Of a stretch of DNA of 5,810 nucleotides, positions 1 to 4,834 are shown piece by piece. Under the pieces are notes generated by a model that did no database searches, was not told the origin of the DNA, and was given only the letters and a program-made list of their open reading frames with translations. Positions within the stretch are counted from its first letter, which is position 1. The number at the start of each line of letters is the position of its first letter. The DNA is from an uncultured Clostridia bacterium. GTDB taxonomy: Bacteria > Bacillota > Clostridia > Christensenellales > Borkfalkiaceae. A program made the position numbers and the translations under genes. The stretch lies in the NCBI GenBank assembly GCA_937888935.1, contig CALARO010000002.1, positions 1 to 5,810 on the forward strand. The letters are read 5' to 3'.

Positions 1-165
1 ATATTGGGACTGTTGCTTTCGGCTGCCGGATACATAATTTGTATGGTTGTTGCGCCGTTCTCGTTTTTGCCCGCCATGACCAGCGAGTGGCGCGATATAG
101 AAAACGGCGGCAAAATTTCCGACGCCGCTATTTTAAGCGCGCTTGACGGCGAAAGACATGCTTGA
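1..165 (+). CDS. C-terminal fragment of a probable membrane protein, function unknown
   Basis: The reading frame is open from the first base and ends at TGA 163-165, giving 54 residues of a protein that begins outside the window. The first ~26 residues (ILGLLLSAAGYIICMVVAPF and on) are hydrophobic enough for a transmembrane segment. They are followed by a polar tail (TSEWRDIENGGKISDAAILS) that would face one side of the membrane. I do not recognise the family from this piece. The last codons lie in a 19-bp tandem duplication (142-179). With the duplication the protein ends GERHA; with a single copy it would end GERHVY at the next TAA. The gene lies 77 bp before the lipoprotein start on the same strand, so the two could be co-transcribed. 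That the frame is coding is inferred from its amino-acid composition and position only. Confidence 0.6.
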   Translation: MLGLLLSAAGYIICMVVAPFSFLPAMTSEWRDIENGGKISDAAILSALDGERHA

Positions 166-179
166 CGGCGAAAGACATG
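142..179. repeat. 19-bp perfect tandem duplication
   Basis: The 19-bp unit CTTGACGGCGAAAGACATG occurs twice with no gap, at 142-160 and 161-179. It spans the stop codon of the upstream gene. Because 19 is not a multiple of three, it changes that gene's last residues. Each copy contains TTGACG, which matches five of six bases of a -35 box, and an ATG. The ATG of the second copy (177-179) is in frame with the downstream lipoprotein but has no Shine-Dalgarno site. The two copies are identical, which suggests a recent event or an assembly artefact. Confidence 0.9.
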
Positions 180-185
180 TTTATT

Positions 186-221
186 AAAAATGCAAAAAAA
201 TACAAAAAAAATACAAAAAAA
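186..221. other. Helically phased A-tracts (possible curved DNA / A-rich leader)
   Basis: Four runs of A lie at 186-190, 194-200, 204-211 and 215-221. Their centres are about 9, 10.5 and 10.5 bp apart, close to one turn of B-DNA. Such phasing is known to bend DNA. The stretch lies just upstream of the lipoprotein Shine-Dalgarno site, so in RNA it would be an unstructured A-rich leader, which can favour ribosome loading. The spacing is read directly from the sequence; either role is inferred. Confidence 0.5.
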
Positions 222-227
222 CAATTG

Positions 228-236
228 AAAGGAAGG
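228..236 (+). promoter_or_regulatory. Ribosome binding site of the lipoprotein gene
   Basis: AAAGGAAGG lies 6 nt before ATG 243. This site decides the start. The same frame is open upstream, with a TTG at 162 and an ATG at 177, but neither has a comparable site. Starting there would place a lysine-rich stretch of 22-27 residues ahead of an otherwise ideal lipoprotein signal peptide. Confidence 0.85.
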
Positions 237-242
237 TTCGGT

Positions 243-2225
243 ATGAAAAAATCAATTCTGGCTTTATTGGCTCTGGCAACAATCGCTTCGGCGGCGGCGT
301 TCGGCGCATGCGATAATTCGTCCGATTCCGCGGGCGGCAACGTTTCGCAGGAACAGACAGGCGGCGAAACGGGCGGCAACGCAGGCAATCAAGGCGGCGA
401 AACCGGAGGAAGCACTTCGGGCGAGAAACAGGAAGCGGAAATCACGGGCGTTGAGTTTCAGTCGGGGGATTTTACCTACGACGGCACGGAAAAGCGCGTG
501 ACGGTGAATGAAAACGATTTGCCGGCGGGCGTAACCGTGCGCTACGAAAACAACGCGAAGACGGACGCGGGCGAGGACACCGCAACCGCAATTCTTTCGG
601 GCGAAAACTACAAAACGAAAACGATTACGAAGCAATGGAAGATCGAAAAAGCGGAGATCACGGGGATCACGGTTGAAGCGGCACAGGAAGCGGAAGCCGA
701 CGGCGAATTTCATTTGCCTGTGTTCTCGGGAAATTTGCCGGAAGGCGTTTCGAAAAAGTGGCTTTATGAGAATCAGTCGCTGACGGACGGTGTGAAAACG
801 CACGGAAAATACCAAATCAAGCTGGTGCTTTCGGGCAAAAACTACAAAGAAAAAACGTTTGATATTTCGTATACCTTAAAAATGTCGCTAAAAGAAGCGA
901 AAGCGGCGGCGCAGAAAGCGATTGCGGCTTTCAAAGAAACGCCCGCGCCGTGGGGATTTCTGCCCGAAGTATTCAAAGCCGAAAACAAGCTGCTTACCGA
1001 AGCGCAGATTTCGAATTTTGCGCCCGTGGATAAGGACGGCAAAGCCGTGAACGCATACGAAAATTTCGTGAACGTTTCCGAGATACCGCAAAATTATATC
1101 GGCAAGCAGATGAACGTGGTGTACGGCGTGCTGAATAAAGCGGAAACCGCGCTTTCGTATGTGAATAAGGCTCAGGCTGCGCTTGCCGCCGTGGAAAGCG
1201 CGTATATTGAGTTTATCAGTAAAAATCCTGAGAATTATCAGAGTTTCGAAGATACGGAAGGCACGCTGCAGTACACTATACAAATCAACGGCGATAGCTA
1301 TGATTTGTACGTGAAAATCGGCGTGGTGAGCGTGCGGATTTTTGCGGATATGAGCAACGAAGCCGCGCCCGTGTACGGCGCGCGCGTACAGCTTACGGAT
1401 ACCACCGCGCTGAAATACGAAATGAAGGGCGCGGAATATCTGAAAATCGCGCTCGTTATTCAGAATACCGCTTCTACGCAGATCGAGTTTATGAAAAAGG
1501 ACGGCAACACGGCGGGGTATATTTATGAATATCTCTACGCCGCCGATAAACAAATTACAGCCACGAGCGCGCTTTTAACGGTGACGGAAGATTACACCAC
1601 GGTGATCGGCACGAAAGGCGATTTTATCCCTACTTCGGGCGGGCGCAACTGCGAAGTGTATTCGAATAAAACGGGAAAGCTCGTAGGCACGGAAGTGAAA
1701 GAAACGCTGAATAAAAAAGAGTTTGATACTCTGTGGTTTAATCTGCGCGATTTGCAAGGCGTTACTTCTGTGAAAAAAATTGATGATGCTAACGGCGTAA
1801 ATGCCGATACGATTTATATCAACGGCTTTACAGAAAGCGCGATTAACAGTATGCGGGTTGCACCGCTTGATCCTTCGCGCAGATTCGATATCGAATTTAA
1901 AACGGTGTACGCGTGGAAAGCAATCGAGAAAACGGATAAAGACGGAAACAAGACGACGGAATATGAACAGGTGAAGTTTGAAATTCCGATGCTGTTCGTG
2001 CAAAGAAAATGTCTTGATACGTTTGAGCAAGACTTTTTCGATAAAAACGGCAAGCGGCTCGGCGGGGCGACTTCGGTGAAACTGAACGGCTCGGCGGAAG
2101 CGCAGGCGGCGGTGGCTGCGGGGTATACGATTCTTTTGCCCGCATATGAGAAAATTAAAGATTCCGTATCGCATGACGACATTATCGCGTATTGCGGGAC
2201 GGAGAAAAAAGCGGAAAACGAATAA
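243..2225 (+). CDS. Secreted lipoprotein with MBG/Ig-like domain(s), function unknown
   Basis: The product has 660 residues. Residues 1-22 form a signal peptide (MKKS, then a hydrophobic alanine/leucine core) ending in a lipobox-like FGAC, with Cys23 the predicted lipidated residue. The -3 Phe is not the canonical Leu. Residues 24-62 are a Gly/Ser/Thr/Glu linker. Residues ~67-137 resemble an MBG (YDG-type bacterial Ig-like) domain: FTYDGTEKRVTV, LPAGVTVRY, LSGENYKTKT. Residues ~138-213 look like a degenerate second copy (LPEGVSKKW, LSGKNYKEKT). From ~215 there are alanine-rich helical stretches, then a mostly beta-like region to the end, which I cannot assign. Cysteines after Cys23 are C470, C590 and C651. 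No LPXTG motif or C-terminal membrane segment is seen. Known family: MBG domains are common in surface proteins and often serve as spacers. An envelope-anchored role is inferred; no enzymatic motif was found. Stop is TAA; there is no strong terminator before the next promoter. Confidence 0.9.
   Translation: MKKSILALLALATIASAAAFGACDNSSDSAGGNVSQEQTGGETGGNAGNQGGETGGSTSGEKQEAEITGVEFQSGDFTYDGTEKRVTVNENDLPAGVTVRYENNAKTDAGEDTATAILSGENYKTKTITKQWKIEKAEITGITVEAAQEAEADGEFHLPVFSGNLPEGVSKKWLYENQSLTDGVKTHGKYQIKLVLSGKNYKEKTFDISYTLKMSLKEAKAAAQKAIAAFKETPAPWGFLPEVFKAENKLLTEAQISNFAPVDKDGKAVNAYENFVNVSEIPQNYIGKQMNVVYGVLNKAETALSYVNKAQAALAAVESAYIEFISKNPENYQSFEDTEGTLQYTIQINGDSYDLYVKIGVVSVRIFADMSNEAAPVYGARVQLTDTTALKYEMKGAEYLKIALVIQNTASTQIEFMKKDGNTAGYIYEYLYAADKQITATSALLTVTEDYTTVIGTKGDFIPTSGGRNCEVYSNKTGKLVGTEVKETLNKKEFDTLWFNLRDLQGVTSVKKIDDANGVNADTIYINGFTESAINSMRVAPLDPSRRFDIEFKTVYAWKAIEKTDKDGNKTTEYEQVKFEIPMLFVQRKCLDTFEQDFFDKNGKRLGGATSVKLNGSAEAQAAVAAGYTILLPAYEKIKDSVSHDDIIAYCGTEKKAENE
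594..857 (+). repeat. Internal repeat of the MBG-like domains
   Basis: A 30-bp stretch at 594-623 recurs at 828-857 with four mismatches. It encodes LSGENYKTKT in the first domain and LSGKNYKEKT in the second. It marks the same closing strand of two tandem Ig-like domains, which suggests that one arose by duplication and the second has since diverged elsewhere. Confidence 0.6.
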
Positions 2226-2284
2226 AAATTTCGTTTTTCATTCAAAATTATCGTGGTAAACATTGTAAAATACCGCTAAAACGC

Positions 2285-2313
2285 TTGCGTATCGCAAAAA
2301 AATATGTTATAAT
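2285..2313 (+). promoter_or_regulatory. Sigma-70/SigA-type promoter with extended -10, for the rimP-nusA-infB operon
   Basis: A consensus -10 box TATAAT lies at 2308-2313 and is preceded by TG one base away (TGTTATAAT, 2305-2313), making a full extended -10. A partial -35 box TTGCGT lies at 2285-2290 with an ideal 17-bp spacer. Transcription should start near 2319-2321, leaving a leader of about 70 nt before the rimP start. The region is AT-rich and lies between a gene end and the operon's first gene, as expected for the main operon promoter. Confidence 0.78.
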
Positions 2314-2330
2314 GTTTATACTTAATAATC

Positions 2331-2373
2331 AGCAATGTGTTATTGAGAGTGGCTCGCCACTCTCAATATTGCT
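2331..2373 (+). promoter_or_regulatory. Long hairpin in the rimP 5' leader
   Basis: The arms 2341-2353 (TATTGAGAGTGGC) and 2356-2368 are perfect inverted repeats of 13 bp separated by TC. In RNA the innermost pair would open to give a CUCG loop. Outside a 5-nt bulge (TGTGT, 2336-2340), AGCAA at 2331-2335 pairs with TTGCT at 2369-2373, lengthening the structure. It begins about 10 nt after the predicted transcription start and ends 4 nt before the Shine-Dalgarno GGGAGG of rimP. No U-tract follows, so it is not an intrinsic terminator. It could stabilise the mRNA, act as a protein-binding leader, be a DNA operator, or be a dispersed palindromic repeat. The structure is clear; the role is open. 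Confidence 0.8.
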
Positions 2374-2377
2374 ATGT

Positions 2378-2383
2378 GGGAGG
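2378..2383 (+). promoter_or_regulatory. Ribosome binding site deciding the TTG start of rimP
   Basis: GGGAGG lies 9 nt before TTG 2393. No in-frame ATG lies close enough to compete. Starting further upstream (the frame is open from 2192) would run through the promoter and hairpin and would overlap the lipoprotein gene, so TTG 2393 is preferred. Confidence 0.85.
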
Positions 2384-2392
2384 TATTTTGCC

Positions 2393-2854
2393 TTGAAATG
2401 TAAACCGATCGAAGAAATCAAAGCCTTTCTCGAACCTTTCGCCAAAGCGCAGGGCGTGGAAATTTACGACGCGGAATTTAAGCTCGGCAGAGAGCCTGCG
2501 CTCACCGTTTTTATCGATAAAGAGGGCGGCGTGGATCTGAACGCGTGCGAAGCGTTTCACAACGCGATCGACGAGCCGCTTGATACGCTCGATCCTACTT
2601 TCGGCGAGCCGTATACGCTCAACGTTTCTTCCCCGGGACTGGACAGACCTTTGAAAACCGATAAGGATTTTGCCCGGGCAAAAGGCAAAAAAGTGGAAGT
2701 GAAGCTGTTCGCGCCGATGAAAGGCAAGAAGTTTTTCGAAGCGATTTTAGAAGATTTCACGGAAACCTGCGTGATTTTAAATACGGGCAAGGAAACGGAA
2801 AAAATCGAACGGGCAAAAATCGCGCGGATCAACGAAGCGATTGATTTCGATTAA
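2393..2854 (+). CDS. rimP: Ribosome maturation factor RimP
   Basis: RimP binds the 30S ribosomal subunit in the cytoplasm and is needed for its maturation. The product has 153 residues, the usual length for the family. The N-terminal alpha/beta domain (~1-85) contains EIYDAEFKLGREPALTVFID and the acidic helix region LNACEAFHNAIDEPLD. The family hallmark YTLNVSSPGLDRPLKTDKDF runs from about residue 74, with SSPGLDRPL at 79-87. The C-terminal SH3-like domain (~90-153) follows (GKKVEVKL, KKFFEAILEDF). Translation starts at TTG with a strong Shine-Dalgarno site. It is the first gene of the operon, directly before nusA, as in most Bacillota. The rare start codon and the leader hairpin may hold its expression below that of the genes that follow; this is inferred. 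Confidence 0.95.
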   Translation: MKCKPIEEIKAFLEPFAKAQGVEIYDAEFKLGREPALTVFIDKEGGVDLNACEAFHNAIDEPLDTLDPTFGEPYTLNVSSPGLDRPLKTDKDFARAKGKKVEVKLFAPMKGKKFFEAILEDFTETCVILNTGKETEKIERAKIARINEAIDFD

Positions 2855-2868
2855 ATTTCCGCCGCGCC

Positions 2869-2898
2869 GCAATCAAGCGCGCAGCAATCAAGCGCGCC
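2869..2898. repeat. 15-bp tandem repeat between rimP and nusA, with a GC hairpin
   Basis: GCAATCAAGCGCGC occurs at 2869-2882 and again at 2884-2897, giving two 15-bp units that differ only in the last base. The self-complementary GCGCGC at 2877-2882 can pair with that at 2892-2897 across a 9-nt loop, giving a short all-GC stem. No U-tract follows, so it is not a terminator. It lies in a GC-rich stretch (2856-2915) followed by an AT-rich stretch (2929-2960) ahead of nusA. A role in mRNA processing or pausing is possible but not shown. Confidence 0.6.
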
Positions 2899-2976
2899 GC
2901 GAAAATCGCCTGCCGCAAACCCAAAACGCAAAAAATTATTAAAAATATCATAAATAGACTCAGGAGAGAAAGTAAA

Positions 2977-4170
2977 ATGGACAACAAAGAATTTTTCGCC
3001 GCTTTCGACGATCTTTGCAAAGAAAAGGGCATCGGAAAAGAAGAATTTATCGAAACGCTGAAAAACGCGCTCAATTCCGCTTACAAAAAGCAGTACGACG
3101 ACGGCTCGGAAGTGTTTGTGGATATTGATCCCGAAAAAGGCATTTTCGAGTGTAACGCCGTGCAGAAAGTGGTGGCGGAAGTCACCGATCGCGACAGGGA
3201 AATTTCCGTGGAAGAAGCGCAGGCGATCAATCCCGAGTACCGCGAAGGCGACGAGATCGTACGCACGTTCGTGCCGCAGGATTTCGGACGGATCGCGGCG
3301 CAGACGGCGCGTCAGGTCATTTTGCAGAAGCTCCGCGAAAAGGAACGCGACAACACGTTTTCCGCGATTTCCGATAAAGAAGGCGAGCTGATGGAAGCCA
3401 CGGTGCGCAAGATCGACGATAAAAACGTGTACGTTGATTTTGCCGATCGCAAGATCGAAGGCGTGATGCTGCCGCAGGATCAGTCGCCTACGGAAAAGTA
3501 CGAGCCGAAAGACGTGATCAAAGTATTCGTGAAGCGCGTGAAAAGCGGCGGCAGAAATTCGCAGGTGCTTGTATCGCGCACCGCGCCGGGGCTTGTGAAG
3601 AAGCTTTTCGAGCAGCAAGTACCCGAAATCGCGCAGGGACTTGTGGAAATCAAGTCGATTTCGCGCGAAGCGGGGCATAGAACGAAGATGGCGATTTATT
3701 CTTCCGATTCGCGCGTAGACGCGGTTGGCGCGTGCGTAGGCAACAAAGGCTGCCGCGTGAACGCCGTGGTAAACGAGCTTGGCGGCGAGAAAATCGATAT
3801 TATTTCGTGGAGCGAAAATCCGCTTGAATTTATCGCGAAAGCGCTTTCGCCGGCAACGGTGATTTCCGTAACGCAGACGGGCGAAAATTCCGCCGTGGCG
3901 GTTGTGCCGGACGAAAAATTGTCTTTGGCGATCGGGCGCGACGGGCAGAACGCGCGGCTTGCGGCGCGGCTGACGGGCTGGAAGATCGACGTGAAAGATT
4001 ATTCCACCGCGGAAAAACTCGGCTTGCTTGCCTACGAGAACGAAGACGAAGAAGCGGAAGGCGAAGAAGCGGCGGCGGGCGCGAACGAGAACGAAGCCGC
4101 AGCGGAAAGCAAAGAAACGGCAGCCGGTGAAGAAGCGGCGGCAAACGCGGAAGAAAAGACGGAAGAATAA
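2977..4170 (+). CDS. nusA: Transcription termination/antitermination factor NusA
   Basis: NusA binds RNA polymerase and nascent RNA, promoting pausing and intrinsic termination and taking part in rRNA antitermination. The product has 397 residues. Residues ~1-125 are the polymerase-binding N-terminal domain (DFGRIAAQTARQVILQKLREKER). Residues ~136-202 are the S1 domain. KH1 lies around 230-285 with GNKG at 255-258 and CRVNAVVNELGGEKIDI. KH2 lies around 295-345 with GRDG at 320-323 and QNARLAARLTGWKIDV. Residues 354-397 are an acidic Ala/Glu tail that makes it longer than the ~370-residue Bacillus protein. The acidic repeat domains of enterobacterial NusA are absent. ATG 2977 is preceded by AGGAGA at 2962-2967. 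The TAA stop shares its last base with the ylxR ATG. NusA commonly regulates its own operon; no specific site is shown here beyond the leader structures noted. Confidence 0.97.
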   Translation: MDNKEFFAAFDDLCKEKGIGKEEFIETLKNALNSAYKKQYDDGSEVFVDIDPEKGIFECNAVQKVVAEVTDRDREISVEEAQAINPEYREGDEIVRTFVPQDFGRIAAQTARQVILQKLREKERDNTFSAISDKEGELMEATVRKIDDKNVYVDFADRKIEGVMLPQDQSPTEKYEPKDVIKVFVKRVKSGGRNSQVLVSRTAPGLVKKLFEQQVPEIAQGLVEIKSISREAGHRTKMAIYSSDSRVDAVGACVGNKGCRVNAVVNELGGEKIDIISWSENPLEFIAKALSPATVISVTQTGENSAVAVVPDEKLSLAIGRDGQNARLAARLTGWKIDVKDYSTAEKLGLLAYENEDEEAEGEEAAAGANENEAAAESKETAAGEEAAANAEEKTEE

Positions 4171-4445
4171 TGGAAAAGAGAGAGCCGAAAAGAATGTGCG
4201 TGGCGTGCCGCGAAATGAAAGAGAAGCGCGAGCTTTTGCGCGTGGTGAAAAACGCGGCGGGCGAAATCGCGATTGATTTTTCGTTTAAGGCGGCGGGGCG
4301 CGGCGCATACGTATGCAAAAGCGCGGCGTGCGCGGCGCGGATGAAAAAATATCGGCTGCTGAACAAGGCGTTTTCTTCGCCCGTAAGCGAAGAAGTGTAC
4401 GCGAAAATCGAAGCGGAGTGCCGTGCGGAAGATGAAGCGAAATAG
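4170..4445 (+). CDS. rnpM: YlxR/RnpM family RNA-binding protein (RNase P modulator)
   Basis: The product has 91 residues and belongs to the YlxR (DUF448) family. In Bacillus subtilis the homologue has been named RnpM, which binds RNase P RNA and modulates its activity. Visible family features are the N-terminal RMCVACREMKEKRELLRVV, the core GRGAYVC at residues 43-49, and a basic C-terminal segment (RMKKYRLLNKAF). C10, C13, C49 and C54 form two pairs (CxxC and CxxxxC) that could bind a metal, as in many clostridial members; metal binding is inferred. The start codon overlaps the nusA stop by one base (TAATG), with GGAAG at 4161-4165 inside nusA, so translation is probably coupled. The next gene starts inside this one. 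Confidence 0.93.
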   Translation: MEKREPKRMCVACREMKEKRELLRVVKNAAGEIAIDFSFKAAGRGAYVCKSAACAARMKKYRLLNKAFSSPVSEEVYAKIEAECRAEDEAK

Positions 4446-4830
4446 CGAAAAAACGGGCGAGCCGGAAGCGGCAGCCGAAAAAAGCCGAACGAAACGCTGC
4501 GGCGGCGAAGAAAAACTGAAAGCCTATCTCGGGTTTTCGGTGCGCAGCGGAAAAATTCTTTTCGGCGCGGACGATATTTCGGCGGCGCGGCGGGGAATTT
4601 ACCTGATCCTTGCGGACGAAGATCTCGGCAAGACGGCAATGAAGCGGCTGAAAGCGGCTGCGGACGACCTGGGCGCGCCGATGTATCTTTATCGGGAAAA
4701 GCTCGGCGGCCTGCTGTATAAGCCGGCGGTGAAAGCGGCGGCTTTGAAGGACAAAAATCTCGCGAAAGCGGCGGAAGGGGCTGTTCTTGCGAGCGAAAAA
4801 TGGAATTTATATTCGGAAGGAGAAATCTGA
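4432..4830 (+). CDS. ylxQ: L7Ae-family ribosomal/RNA-binding protein YlxQ
   Basis: The product has 132 residues from ATG 4432. It resembles L7Ae/L30e-type kink-turn RNA-binding proteins: EEKLKAYLGFSVRSGKILFGADDI, GIYLILADEDLGKTAMKRL, then LGAPMYLYREKLGGLLYKPAVKAAALKDKNLAKA. Members usually have about 100 residues; this one has ~26 extra polar residues ahead of the core (GEPEAAAEKSRTKRCGG). The start is uncertain. GTG 4423 is in frame and has GGAG (4415-4418) only 4 nt before it. ATG 4432 has that same site 13 nt away, or GGAAG directly against it. Either choice overlaps the end of ylxR (14 or 23 nt), so translation is probably coupled. It lies between ylxR and infB, the standard place for this gene. 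The cellular role of bacterial YlxQ is poorly defined. Confidence 0.9.
   Translation: MKRNSEKTGEPEAAAEKSRTKRCGGEEKLKAYLGFSVRSGKILFGADDISAARRGIYLILADEDLGKTAMKRLKAAADDLGAPMYLYREKLGGLLYKPAVKAAALKDKNLAKAAEGAVLASEKWNLYSEGEI
4815..4822 (+). promoter_or_regulatory. Ribosome binding site of infB
   Basis: GGAAGGAG lies within the last codons of ylxQ, 12 nt before ATG 4835. The spacing is a little long, but no nearer in-frame start exists, and the gap between ylxQ stop and this ATG is only 4 nt. Confidence 0.75.
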
Positions 4831-4834
4831 ACTT

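Noticed and set aside
135..144. 10-bp palindrome AAGCGCGCTT
   Set aside because: It is short, lies inside coding sequence, and is likely by chance in GCG-rich codons.
162..242. Upstream TTG (162) or ATG (177) start extending the lipoprotein by 27 or 22 residues
   Set aside because: No Shine-Dalgarno site, and the extension would put a lysine-rich stretch before a complete lipoprotein signal peptide that starts at 243 with its own strong site.
264..1553. Antisense reading frames opposite the lipoprotein gene (264-815, 888-1553)
   Set aside because: They are Arg/Phe/Cys-rich products of reading GAA/GCG codons backwards, with no start signal and no family resemblance.
2215..2237. Intrinsic terminator after the lipoprotein gene
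   Set aside because: AAAACGAA (2215-2222) pairs with TTCGTTTT (2230-2237), but the stem has only two GC pairs and its T-run is inside the stem. It is too weak to call.
2341..2368. Intrinsic terminator or T-box-like riboswitch before rimP
   Set aside because: The hairpin has no following T-run, and the leader is too short and lacks T-box or other known riboswitch landmarks.
2192..2392. N-terminal extension of rimP from 2192
   Set aside because: It would overlap the lipoprotein end and run through the promoter and leader hairpin; the resulting residues do not resemble RimP, while TTG 2393 gives the normal length.
2851..4639. Antisense frames opposite nusA, ylxR and ylxQ (2851-3678, 3830-4639)
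   Set aside because: The + strand genes are certain by homology, and the antisense products are low-complexity Arg/Phe/Ser sequence.
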